NCBI GenBank assembly: GCA_002049455.2
Contig: KV919263.1
Coordinates: 1 to 37,069 of the forward strand
Direction of reading: 5' to 3'
Source: Porphyra umbilicalis
Lineage: Eukaryota; Rhodophyta; Bangiophyceae; Bangiales; Bangiaceae
Length of the DNA: 37,069 nucleotides
Shown here: positions 11,701 through 20,648 of the stretch, piece by piece
Layout: the number at the start of each line of letters is the position of its first letter
How positions within the stretch are numbered: the stretch's first letter is position 1
Translations under genes and position numbers: made by a program
Notes under the pieces: model-generated
Databases searched by the model: none
The model's input: the letters and a program-made list of their open reading frames with translations, nothing else
Told to the model about the DNA's origin: nothing

Positions 11701-12161
11701 TTGAGGGACTCGAGCAGCGGCAGTGACGCAGCCGCCCGTGGCGTGCCCGCCGCCACGTGGTCGGGCGTTAGGTAGAACTGGGCGGCCAGGTCGGCCGTCA
11801 TCGCCGGCATCGGATCAAAGAGGGTGACGGACTTGAGGCCCGCCAGTATCAGGTTCTTCGCGATCTCCACGCCCACACCGTCCACCCCGACCAGCAACAC
11901 CGAGGAGGAGGCCATCCGCCGCTGGGCCTCATGGCCGAGCACGTACAGCTGGCGGGAGTAGAGGTCCTCGTCAATGGTCGACGCGACCGCCTGGTCGGAC
12001 GCTGCCGCAGCACCATTCGCAACAGTTGCCGACGCCATCACAGAGGCAATGGGGGGCGGGGGATCCGCTGCAGTGAGCTTTTGGCGCTTGCTGTCTTGAT
12101 CGCCGCCGCCCGAGGCGGCCGCGTCGCGTTTCCCCGTCGTCGCGTCGGACGACGCGCGCAT
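8787..12161 (-). CDS. UBA1: Ubiquitin-activating enzyme E1
   Basis: Intact, intronless 1,124-residue E1 (human about 1,058, yeast 1,024). It adenylates ubiquitin with ATP and passes it via a thioester to E2 enzymes, acting in nucleus and cytosol. Visible parts in order: an N-terminal basic cluster KR-x12-KRQK (residues 11-28) like a bipartite nuclear signal; an inactive adenylation half starting DLYSRQLYVLG (66-76) with GVDGVGVEIAKNLILAGLK; and an active adenylation half with the nucleotide loop GAGAIG (496-501), Asp527, Arg538 in IEKSNLSRQFLFR, Lys551 and Asp599. The catalytic cysteine is Cys655 in KSIPICTLKNFP (codon 10199-10197). The C-terminal ubiquitin-fold domain ends YRFRF. The ATG at 12161 is well supported: an in-frame TAA lies six codons upstream and homology begins soon after. 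The stop is TGA at 8787-8789. The gene converges with PrimPol. Confidence 0.98.
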   Translation of the reverse strand: MRASSDATTGKRDAAASGGGDQDSKRQKLTAADPPPPIASVMASATVANGAAAASDQAVASTIDEDLYSRQLYVLGHEAQRRMASSSVLLVGVDGVGVEIAKNLILAGLKSVTLFDPMPAMTADLAAQFYLTPDHVAAGTPRAAASLPLLESLNPYVSVSLLEADGGASVADTVSAAASQYTAVVLVNQSLAAQTAVDAACRSADVKFMSVGAFGAFGRIFNDFGPAFTVSDVNGEQPRSVMISAVTVDGDDVVVTCLDEQRHDFEAGDHVSFTEVQGMTGLNDGKPREIKVLGPFTFSLVGCREEVAAMGEYVRGGYATQVKMPSTIVFKSLPEAAEEPEYVIADFAKMMQMGTTHAAFQAVDAFRATLGGALPTPGSAAHAAKFVEFVEAAAGSAADDLDAKVLECFARTAAGVLSPMAATLGGIAAQEVLKATSGKFMPIKQFFYIDCQEVLPSPPPTEAECAPTGSRYDGQVAVLGATVQKKLAALNYFLVGAGAIGCEMLKNWAMMGVGVDAASGGGIVITDMDQIEKSNLSRQFLFRDADIHKPKSVAAAAAVRVMNSDVNIVAHEVRVGPETEATFDDEFWDGLSGVCNALDNVQARLYVDQRCVYYVKPLLDSGTLGTKGNTQVVVPGLTESYSSSRDPPEKSIPICTLKNFPYQIEHTLQWARDWFEGSFRGTPEDCNAYLGSRGKDFFDDLKKQGPGTMLATLEAVHSSLVTERPLSVEDCIKWSRLLFEEMFSSSIKQLLHAFPADMVDANKVPFWSGTKRVPTPLTFNAADETHMAFVTSAALLRAQVYGIPVSDKDMAHFPAALAAVMVPDFVPKAGVKIATTEAEASEQNASGAGSLDQDDERIETLLKALPPAGSAGSDGASKTLVPLEFEKDDDTNHHIDVITACSNLRAANYSIEPADRHKSKMIAGKIIPAIATTTSFVTGLVCIEMLKLVRLGYTDRDGGGYDGGAWCKAAAKGSDAKARRDAAEKKLECFKNGFANLALPFFAFSEPVVAAATDMGHGRFWTLWDLLDVNEGRDITLGEFLEAIKTHYGLEVSMVSCGVSILYASFTNPRRLQERLATPLSEVARTVGKLTFLAKQRYLVMELICTDKEGEDVEVPYCRYRFRF

Positions 12162-12464
12162 GCGCGCCGCTGCGGCTTACCTATACACTGCTTCTCCAGG
12201 GGCACAGCGTCGGACGACCGGGCGACGGGACGGCGCGGGGATGTCGAGCTCGGCGGCAGGGGGGCGCTGACCGGGCAGCGCACGGGCAGACGGACATGTG
12301 CACCGTCAGCGCGGGACGCTGGGTATCTGGAAGCGGCGCGCCAGGCCCGACCGAGCCCGCTGTCCATTCGCACATCCGATTGCAAACTGATCAGGCGGGA
12401 CAGCCGCCAGCAAGTCAACTCGTCAGCGACAGACACCACGTAACCGTTACTCAAATTCTTTCTC

Positions 12465-12537
12465 AACTGAAAGCGCGTTCGCGGAAACACCCTGGACTTA
12501 TAACTGAAAGCGCGTACGCGAAAACACCCTGGCCTGG
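12465..12537 (-). repeat. Two-copy 37-bp tandem repeat upstream of UBA1
   Basis: Two adjacent copies (12465-12501 and 12502-12537) share the pattern AACTGAAAGCGCGT-N-CGCG followed by AAACACCCTGG. The second copy contains the perfect palindrome CGCGTACGCG. The repeat lies about 300-375 bp upstream of the UBA1 start codon, where promoter elements could sit. Any regulatory role is inference. Confidence 0.7.
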
Positions 12538-12601
12538 AGTTGTGCTGTGATCGAAGACAATCTATTTGAGTAAGTTCTGGAGCATTATTTAGACTTGAAG
12601 C

Positions 12602-13000
12602 ATGCCGCGTCGCGCTTCACTTGGCACGTGGTTATTTTTTTCATGCACTGCATTGGTTTGTATTTTTATGTCATTGCGGGCGTCCACGGGCAGGCGCGCG
12701 CGCCAGAGCCGTCCGCCCCCGAGCGCGCCGGCCGCCCACCCAGGCGATGCCGTGCTTGCGACAGTCCCAAGCCAAACACGGCTCGCCGACAGCCTCACCC
12801 CCCCCAGCCCACCGGCCTCACACCCACGTCCGCCTCCGCCGCCGCTACCGCCCAGTCCACCCGCCCAATGGAGCAAACGCCACGCCACTCCAGCCCCCTC
12901 GTCCATGATGGCTAGGCTTGTTGCCAGTAGCAAGCCTATCGCAGCAGGGGGCGCGGGCGCAGGGTCCGCCGTCGCCGCCGTAGGGGCTGCCACCTGCTAG
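12602..13000 (+). CDS. Possible small hypothetical protein, hydrophobic N-terminus and proline-rich
   Basis: A 132-codon frame divergent from UBA1. Its first 26 residues include a hydrophobic stretch (TWLFFSCTALVCIFMSL) that could be a signal or anchor segment. A Pro-rich middle and an Ala/Gly-rich end follow. No family is recognised. A second frame overlaps it on the same strand and the sequence is GC-rich, so the frame may be open by chance. The window shows no codon-use or homology support. Confidence 0.2.
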   Translation: MPRRASLGTWLFFSCTALVCIFMSLRASTGRRARQSRPPPSAPAAHPGDAVLATVPSQTRLADSLTPPSPPASHPRPPPPPLPPSPPAQWSKRHATPAPSSMMARLVASSKPIAAGGAGAGSAVAAVGAATC

Positions 13001-13750
13001 CCAGCGGCGTCTTCACCCCTCCCTCCCTCCAGCCCCACGGCCCCTCAACCCCTCCACAGCCCCCCGAACGTACCCCCCTGTCCGTTCTCCTCCCCCCACG
13101 ACGTACCGCGCGGTCAGTTGCGCGGCATCCCGCACGGCCGGATCCGCCACCGCGACACCACCACCCCCTCGCACGGGCCATACGCACGACGCCGCCCTCT
13201 CCTCGTCACAGGTCCACCCACAGCACCACGCGGGCAGCTGCGTCACGCCACTCGCGACTGCCCGCTTCAGTCACTGCGCGCCACGGTCACACCACATTCC
13301 ACGACACTCGGCTGTCCCCCATCTTGGCCCTCTCCTGCGCGTTCAAAATTTTGAAGAACAAAAACGCCGTCCAGAGCATCTCAGGGGCATGTTTCATCAA
13401 TTACGTCCTCAATTCTTCACCCGACCCGGTCATATGCAGCACGCATCCTCGTTTCCAGCTCGTCTGAAGCACAGACCCCCCGTTTCAAGCCATCTGTACG
13501 AGAAAGAAACCCTCTTTCTACATGGTGGGACCTCACAAACGCCCAACGAACGGCCATCGTGCAAAAACACATGTACGGATAGTGTGCAAGTTGACGCTTC
13601 TAACCATGTCGGAATCAACGTACGGCGACGTCCGCCCGAGCCGTACGAGGTCTCTCCGCGTGCACCCCGCTTTTTCGCAAGTACTCCCGCAACGTGCACT
13701 AGCTCGGAAAATTTTTAGAATGGGGGCTCCTATGCGCATGTTGGATAGTA
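13001..13750. other. No supported gene
   Basis: The region is C-rich on the plus strand to about 13330, then of mixed composition. Open frames are short and overlap on both strands. I see no motif, repeat or RNA gene. Confidence 0.4.
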
Positions 13751-13770
13751 CCCTGTCCTAAAGGCCAGGG
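13751..13770. repeat. Solitary copy of the repeat A terminal palindrome
   Basis: CCCTGTCCTAAAGGCCAGGG occurs here exactly as at one end of repeat A (824-843 and, reversed, in copies 2 and 3), but the sequence on both sides does not match repeat A beyond a base or two. It may be a relic end or a shared terminal motif of a wider family. Confidence 0.75.
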
Positions 13771-15565
13771 GAAAATGACAAGTAGGTCCCCCAGGGCAGG
13801 GACCAGGTAGCAAAGCTTCCACTTTTCGTGAGAACACATACATACAGTTTTGGAAAACTTCAGCAATCACCAGTTCGCACTTTGTTTCCACCAACTGAAA
13901 ACGGTGCTCTGTCCCAGTCGACGTCGAAGGAAATGAGGCAAAAAATGATGCCGTGTGCACGACTAATTCAGGGCCAGTGTACATGCTCTTCTGGGTTTTC
14001 AACAGGGTTTTCGCACCGGGCTGGCTGGTGCTTCAAATGGGACAGCTCATTGGCCGAAAGGGTGAGTGTCTGATCAGGCTTCCACTTTCCCGCGCAGAAT
14101 GCAACATGGACAATGACCTGGTGCCAGAAGCAAGAAACGTCCGACAGGCTCCACCTGACCCCTGCTCAGGCGTAAGAGCATTGTTAACAATGAGATGCTA
14201 TCCCCATATTCAAGCCACGTTGCACAACGTGTCCCATTAAGCACCTGCAGTCCGACGTAACACCACTTTTTGAACGAAGAAGCCCTTTTTTGTTCGGGCC
14301 ATAGAAATCGAACTACCTACTCGATTCTGGCTTCCGCTGACCAAGAATAGCTGTGCGGCTATCGCTTTTCTGTTTCGAGTCCGAATAGCTTTTAGGATAG
14401 CCGAGGCTATCTCACGGGGGCCTCTGATTGGCCCATGTGATGGATCAACGACCCGTTTCACAGCAAATAGTAGCACGTGGCTGCAACGTATGCGCCACGT
14501 TTGCAAGATTTACTGCCAGTTTTTTCTGGGCAGAGGTGGTGGGAACGTCCGCAAGAGCTGTCGTGCATGGCAATGGTCCTACAGTGACGTCCTCCAAGGC
14601 GTGGTCGTCATCAAGCGCTGCACATTTTGACCTATTTCTTTGTCCGTCTGCCGACGAACGTTCTCTGCGCCTTCGTTATGGTTGATACGGCTGCTCACCA
14701 CAGTTGTCATCTGCCGCTGTAGTGAATCAAGTCCTGGCAGAAAATATCGTCTTGATCGGGCCCAGACACGGCCTGGTGTAAGGAAACCTGCAGGTACTTA
14801 GGCTCATGACAGCACAGCAGCCAACCGCTGCCGTACATGTGGCTGTCTAAGGACGCGGACTTGGTTCTAGAATGGAATAGCCGATAGCGATAGCCTGAGT
14901 TGTTGGCAATGCTCTAAGGGGGAGTCGCCGGCTCCCGAGAGAAGCAAGACTGGGAGTTCCCACTATACCAGCTCACTCAAACAGGGTGTGCAGAGCACGA
15001 TTCTTCCGGAAAAGATAGGCCTTGACCATTTCCTACCCACATGCCGGCCCGTTATCGGCAGAAAAGCTCACCAGGTAGAGCTCGTGGCCTATCTTCTCTC
15101 TCGCCAGCGTTTTTGCTACTCCGTCTCCAGAATACTCTAGAGGAACCCCGTAGCTGCCATTTTTCCGCACAAGCGCCCCAAACTGACACCTACAATCGTC
15201 GCTATGAGGATTCCTCTTCGGACCTTCTTGACACATCTCCGATGCCAAGTGATATGGGGTGGCATGCGCCGTTTCAGTGGACATGTGCGCCCGTGGTGGA
15301 GGGGGGAGGGGTGAGTACGCTTTTCTCATGATGACATTTATCAGGATGTCTTCTCCCACCACCTCTTCCCGACCTGTATTGCGCCCTACTGCACTCGCAA
15401 CACACCCAGACCTAACTTACGTCTGGCCTTCATCAGCTTCCGCCATATTGTGTCCCCCCACAAAAATACAGCGACCGCACGGTGATGACAAAGGCGTCAT
15501 GCAAGTGCCTGCAGGCAACACGATCGACGAAGCACGAAAAGGACGTGATCCGCACGTTTTTGACC
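13771..15565. other. No supported gene; lower-GC sequence
   Basis: About 1.8 kb with clearly lower GC than the PrimPol/UBA1 region. It holds only short open frames without recognisable motifs. A small dyad, GATAGCCGAGGCTATC, lies at 14396-14411, and related GGCTATCGC/GCGATAGCC words recur near 14355 and 14890. This could be old transposon debris, but I found no clear ends. Confidence 0.4.
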
Positions 15566-15747
15566 GCTGCTGATCCATTCAGATCAACAGGCCCTGTCAC
15601 AGAGCCTGCACAGGCCTCTGAAAATTGGGTCGCGACCCGTCGCTTGCACGACCCACGTCTTCGGAGAGCTGCTGATCCACTGGCGTCCGAAGGTGCTCTC
15701 GCAGAGGCTACGGAGGCCTCCGAAAATTGGGTCGCGACCCAATTTTC
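15566..15747. repeat. 102-bp tandem repeat with a perfect 26-bp palindrome
   Basis: Two units with a period of exactly 102 bp start at GCTGCTGATCC (15566 and 15668). Each ends in AGGCCTCYGAAAATTGGG followed by TCGCGACCC. In the second unit the end is extended to a perfect 26-bp palindrome (15722-15747, centre TCGCGA); in the first, only 19 bases of it are present (15620-15638). The period is a multiple of three, so open frames on both strands show a repeated 34-residue pattern, but no known protein domain is apparent. Confidence 0.75.
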
Positions 15748-15850
15748 TACAGACCACTGGATTTCTAACACGTCGCTCTGGAGCTTTCGAAACGACCGTG
15801 TCATGCTCAGACCCAGAAGAGCAGGCTTAACAAGGCCTGTGTGCCCCTCA

Positions 15851-16437
15851 GGCTGTGTCTTAACGGCGCGAGCACGTGCACGTGATTGGGTCCGAATATG
15901 GATATACGTCCGTCGAGCACGCGTGATTCGACAACCGCTGTCTTGACGGGCCACCAAAACTGTCGTGACTAGATTGCTTGAAACGCGGCATCTCGAGCGG
16001 GCAGATCGCATCTCACAGCGATTGCAAGGAAGATTCGGACACAGCGCGCCTGCTACGTTGCCGGAACCACGCAAGCGGGCCCCGCCGATGAGGATTCGCC
16101 TCATTGCAGTCACGTGGCCGCACGACATGATCCGAAGAGAGCTCTCGTCCAATCATGCGTCCCAGACGCAGGGCCGCCCAACAGGCTACTTCCTTTCCGA
16201 GCACGTTCACGTGCGCGAGAGGTTTTGAAAATCTCGCACACGTGAACGTGCTCGGCCCGGATCGGCCCGAATCGGGAAAGTGGGCCCGTTTCGGACGGTA
16301 AGTCCGTTCGTGCGCGGGTCACCCGATCACTCCGATAACGTCCAAACTGGTCGACGTGATTGGGGCGTGATTGGAACGTCGCGTTCCCATTGGCTAGCAC
16401 GCACTTGTGCACGCCGTGCACGCGTCGTTAAGACAGA
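15851..16437. mobile_element. Candidate MITE with about 21-bp terminal inverted repeats
   Basis: TGTCTTAACGGCGCG at 15856 is mirrored by CGCGTCGTTAAGACA ending at 16435. Over 21 bases the inverted match is 19. The hexamer CCCTCA sits at 15845-15850 on the left and 16438-16443 on the right and may be the target duplication. Under that choice the outermost 3-5 bases of the two ends do not pair. The interior has no protein-like frame and includes the hairpin at 16197-16255. Confidence 0.45.
16197..16255. repeat. 24-bp stem hairpin
   Basis: Left arm 16197-16220 (starting CCGAGCACGTTCACGTG) and right arm 16232-16255 pair over 24 bases with one mismatch, around an 11-base loop. The stem includes CACGTG. 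It lies inside the candidate MITE but off its centre. Confidence 0.85.
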
Positions 16438-16780
16438 CCCTCACTTCCGTAGCATTCGGCGATTGGTGAGATTCTGCACTATTCAGGATGATACCGACGT
16501 CTTCGCCCCTAAGGAAAATGTGCATTGTCCATATGTTGCCGCGCTGTGGCCTTTCTCCACGGACGCAATGGATGGCCACATTTTCTCGGCCTGTAGTGCT
16601 CTGCTGTTTCGTGTCGGACATACGGAAAACACTCTCGGCCTGTGAGGCATAGCACTGGTCCCGGCTGAGGTGGGAGTGAGCTGGACAGTGTCCACACCAC
16701 GGCCGGAGCGCCACCCCCCACAAGCTGGAAATCTGCGCAGTGCAGTGGTCTCAGTGTGCATTTTTCCCATTTGTTTCCCG

Positions 16781-16849
16781 TCACACGAACCAGCTGCTTC
16801 GCCCAGTCTACACAATGTGTCGAATGGGTGAAGCAGCTGATTCGTGTGA
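16781..16849. repeat. 24-bp stem hairpin next to repeat A copy 4
   Basis: Arms 16781-16804 and 16826-16849 (pattern TCACACGAAYCAGCTGCTTC then RCCC) pair with two mismatches around a 21-base loop. The loop contains a smaller dyad, ACACAATGTGT. It ends about 45 bp before repeat A copy 4 begins. Confidence 0.8.
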
Positions 16850-16998
16850 AATGTCATGTTGCCGGGGTGATGGAGAGCAATTGGCATTGTGATGTTCCAT
16901 GGCCTTTAGGACAGGGTGCTCTCAAAGTGTCGTGATCCACACATTTACTTAGATCAAGAGACTTGGTCTGCGTTTCAGAGGTGGCAGTCTGCATTCGT

Positions 16999-17006
16999 GT
17001 CCTCAG
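16999..17006. repeat. Left 8-bp target-site duplication of the hAT element
   Basis: GTCCTCAG, duplicated at 18007-18014. The uninterrupted repeat A copies have it once at this place. Confidence 0.9.
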
Positions 17007-18006
17007 TAGGGTTGTGCAACACGCCCGGGGCGTGCTAAATTGCACGCCTGGGGCGTGCAATTTCGCGTGTTTTGGGCGCGTCACGCGCTGCACGCCCAGA
17101 ATTTTAGGGGCGTGATTGGGGCGTGCTTGATAAAAAAAAAGTACATCATTTCAAATGCGCTCTTGGGGCGCCAGTCCACCGAATATGCTTCGGTGGACTT
17201 CCGTGCCACCTTTGTTACTTTTTCAGGGCGCGGTGTCTTACTGCTCCGCCGAGCGTCCACAAACAAGGTGCTCAACGCTATGAGGAGTGGGAACCATTTT
17301 TCCGTCGTGCGCCCACAAGCAAGGTGCTCGACGCCATGATGCGCGGGCGCCATCTGTGCAGGACGGCACAGCAACGGCCACCTGCTGTCATCAGCCAGGG
17401 AGGACGCAGAGGGGCTCCTTGACAAGGGCGCCAATGAGGACGTTGAATGCGACGCATCGCGCGCCGGAAACGACCAGGCCGACGGCAGTGATAGAGGGGT
17501 GCCGGCGGCGAGCTACGCGCCTCCTGAACGAGGAGGTCGCCCGATGCGCCATGGTTGGCGCCGGCGTCCCTGGACAGGACCTTGGTCGTCCCGGCGACGA
17601 GGACGCCCCCGCGGCCACGACCGAGAATGATTCGATGACCATCTGCTCTGGCTTTGTGCGCGGTGAGATGGGTGGGACAGCGGACGGTGGGGCGGCCGGT
17701 GGAGGCCAGGTGAGACGACGTCCCGTGATGATGCAAAGCAGCTTTGACGCAGACTGGCAGAGGCCAAGAGAGTGTATCGCATGCAGCTGTTTCCTTCATG
17801 TTTTCTGGCATGTTTGTGGTCGTTTGAACCATCCAAATTGCAAGAATATTGGGTACTTTGAATGGCTTATCAAGTAAGTGCCAAAACATGGGGGCTACAT
17901 AAGGGGCGTGAAGAGGGGCGTGCCAATGTTGGGGGCGTGCAGAAGGGCGCGATTAGGCGTGCATCGCCACCCCGCCACCCAAAAAGGGGCGTGATGCACA
18001 AACCTA
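17007..18006. mobile_element. Non-autonomous hAT-type transposon (1,000 bp)
   Basis: The ends are TAGGGTTGTGCAACACGCCC and the inverted TAGGTTTGTGCATCACGCCC, matching at 18 of 20 positions. The 8-bp duplication GTCCTCAG flanks them. Eight-base duplications and YAGGG-like ends are typical of the hAT superfamily. Both subterminal regions (17020-17135 and 17900-17995) are packed with GGGGCGTG/CACGCCCC words, the arrangement expected for transposase-binding sites. Internal frames of about 200 codons at 17287-17877 (+) and 17278-17889 (-) show no transposase motifs, so the element would depend on a transposase supplied elsewhere. Confidence 0.9.
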
Positions 18007-18014
18007 GTCCTCAG
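18007..18014. repeat. Right 8-bp target-site duplication of the hAT element
   Basis: GTCCTCAG, identical to 16999-17006. Repeat A resumes directly from it. Confidence 0.9.
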
Positions 18015-18617
18015 GGATCTGAAGGCGTGTCAGTGTTGCAAGGGTCGCGATGACGCTAAAAGCGAATGGAAATACGTGGCTGAGAAGGACTGTCCTGCCA
18101 TAGGGGTCACAGGGCCCGGACGGCGCCTGCCCCCCTGTCCCCCCCCACCGCCCCGAATTGCGAGCGGCGACCGCGCGCAGCGACTTCTGGGGATCGAAGC
18201 GCCCAGATGCCCCGTACGTGATCGTGCCTGCGCGCCGGCTTCTGTTGCGGCGGCGGGTCGGCGGTTGCTGACGCCATCTACCGGTGCGGTTACAGGCGCT
18301 CCGTCGCGCGGCGGTCGATCCCACCCGCCCAGCCTTGTGCCGTGTCGGCCGTCCTGCCTGCCGCGCACAGGTGCGCTGCGTGGCGGGGTGACGGCCCCGC
18401 CCGGGGGCGTTGCGCCACGCCAGCGGGCCACCGCCGCTGCGGTGGCGGCGGCGCCACCCTTTTCCCAGCCCCATGCCCCCCCTGCTACGGCAACGTGGCT
18501 GCACGTGCCCCCATGCGTGCTCGCGGCCATGGAGCCAGCCGGCGTGCCCGGTATTGATGCGTCGCCGAGCGCACCACCACCCAAATGGCCAGGGTATTGC
18601 ACGCACGTGCCTGGAAT

Positions 18618-20648
18618 ATTATGCAGCATAAGTGTTGTACATTGAGCGAGCGAGTCTCTTCGATGCTTTCATAGAGTTCCGAGCTTCGTCACTGTAATGG
18701 GGGCTAGTCGTCCTGTCCCTTCGCTCTTCTGACGACCAAGGCGTTGGGTCCCTTTTTTCTTCCCCAGTTGTCGTTGTGTCCCTTTCTTTTCTCCAGCTGT
18801 AGCGTCCCCATTGTCGGTCCCCATTTGATATATTCATCTTTGTCGCATGGTTCTCAGTATAAAGCAGTAGTCAGCAAATCAAACATGCACAGCACCCGGC
18901 GCGCCGCCACACGCAGGGGGAGGTCGACAGTGGAGTCCGACAGATGCCTCATGGTAGAATAGACAGTAGGGCCTCGCATTTGTGGCGACCCAGTGCCAGG
19001 CGCAGTGCAAGAGCAGTCCTTGATCACCTCGCAGGAGGAAAAGGCTGAACCGCACCATGCCACTTTGCAGCAATGAGTGTGGTGGGTGCTGTCTCGTAAT
19101 CAAAAACATGCGGCACCGGCAGCCAATGGAACCGGCAGATGGATTGGACGCGCTGTCCTGCTACGTGATTTGGAGGACTACGAGAATGAAGTTCGCCATG
19201 GACAGGAACTGACCGATATGGCGCGTCGGCAAAGAATGATCGGACCTGAGAAACGCTCACAGCAGTTGAAGGTCGTCTCGTTGCGGGTATACTTCCAAAA
19301 CATCAAGCGTGCCAACATTCGCTTACTTTCCAGTCACCAGAAAATATGCAGGATTCTTGGTGCCTAACCAGGGTAACCTCACGGCAGCGCATCGGCATCA
19401 CCGGTCACACCAGTTCATAGCAGCTCACAGTAAAGAATGTAAATTTGCTGTGATCGCCCTTGTTGCCCGCAGAGCCATCGAGCCCTGAGCATGCAACATT
19501 ATTTCAAAGCACGGTCACGGCACGGTCACAGCATGCTGTAACTTGCTGTGGGACTCTCTCGGATCCGATCATTATTCTGGGACGCGCCACACTGTGTGTT
19601 GGAATGAAGTTCCAGAATCTTTCTCGTGAAAGATATTCCAATATAAATATGGAAGTATCTTCTGAATTGGACGGCGGACTGCCCTCCAGAAAATCCCGAA
19701 ACAAGACTGGCACATGATTTGGACGATTTTCTGTTTGGGCGCGGCAAAAAAATTCTAGGAACTGGCCTGGAAATTATCCTTGCCGACCTCCAGCATCAAC
19801 CCTGTAGTCTTTTTCCGGGATGGTCTCGGGAACTGGTCAGGAACGGTTCCCAGGATTGTTCTTAAGATTGTCTCGCAGCATATCCAACTGTACGTTCGAA
19901 GGACGATTCTTCGAAACAGATGCAGAAACTGATGTCAACGAGCGCAGCAAGCTAGGAACAGGATGTTGCTGGAAACTCCTCTCTGAAAAATGTGCGGCAA
20001 GGAACGAGCTTCCTGACTCAGTTCTTGCCTTGAAACAGAAGGAGACACCATGCCCGAAAAAGGTCGCACGCGCGTTCAAAGGATAGTCGTGCGAGGAGTT
20101 CGTCGCGGTTTGTGTGGAACGTACCCAGACCCATTCTTGCGAACGTGTTCTCCGGATGAGCTTGAAAGAAGTCCACGTAAAAGCTCCTCTGCATCCTCCG
20201 CGGCGTTTCCCTCGCACTTTTACGCAGATGGTCCTTGCTCTTCTTCACAGGTCGGTCGGACGGGAAGACGCTCATATTTATGAGCAATACACCTCCGAAG
20301 CAGTCTTCGAGGCCAATCCACAGGACTCTTCCTATTATGGCTGTGCATGACGGTCCCGTGCTGTTTCTTGGCGCGATATGCGAATGTTGGCAGGAAAAAA
20401 TTTAAAACAACAAATAGAAACAAGTATGAGTAACATGATAAAGATACGACAGTAAAAGGCATAAAAAGAGAAAAAAAAACTGCACCCTTCACTCATTTGC
20501 AGAGATCTTTGTGGGACAGAGCTCGCTGGACAGGGCTCCTCAGATTCTCGGCAGAGAATGAAACCTGTATCTCTGTTGCCGAGGCAACAACACCCTTGTG
20601 CAGCCGTATTCAAGGCATAACGCGGAGCATCACATCAGAACATTAGTC
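18618..20648. other. No supported gene; lower-GC sequence
   Basis: Two kilobases of mixed composition with an A/T-rich patch at about 20390-20480. Open frames are under 130 codons and overlap on both strands. A frame at 20050-20283 (+) is Ser/Arg-rich with no recognised motif. Words such as CGAAGGAYSRTTC recur here (about 19895) and near 32275, hinting at old interspersed repeats. Confidence 0.35.

Larger units (their letters stand above)
16895..18617 (+). repeat. Repeat A, copy 4, split by a hAT element
   Basis: The left part (16895-17006) has GGCCTTTAGGACAGGG and the following conserved 100 bases. The right part (18015-18617) has the GC-rich middle and the tail ending GTGCCTGGAAT. Removing the 1,000-bp insertion and one copy of its 8-bp duplication restores the exact order seen in copies 2 and 3 across GTGTCCTCAGGGATCTGA. 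This copy is diverged from copies 1 and 2. Confidence 0.85.

Noticed and set aside
8969..11726. Plus-strand frames of 230-300 codons opposite UBA1
   Set aside because: They lie fully antisense to a well-conserved gene and show no recognisable protein features.
12150..12182. Short GTAAG...CAG segment just upstream of the UBA1 ATG as an intron
   Set aside because: At about a dozen bases it is far too short to be spliced. An in-frame stop there simply bounds the start codon.
17278..17889. About 200-codon frames on both strands inside the hAT element as a transposase
   Set aside because: There are no hAT catalytic or dimerisation motifs, both strands are equally open, and the element is far shorter than autonomous hAT elements.
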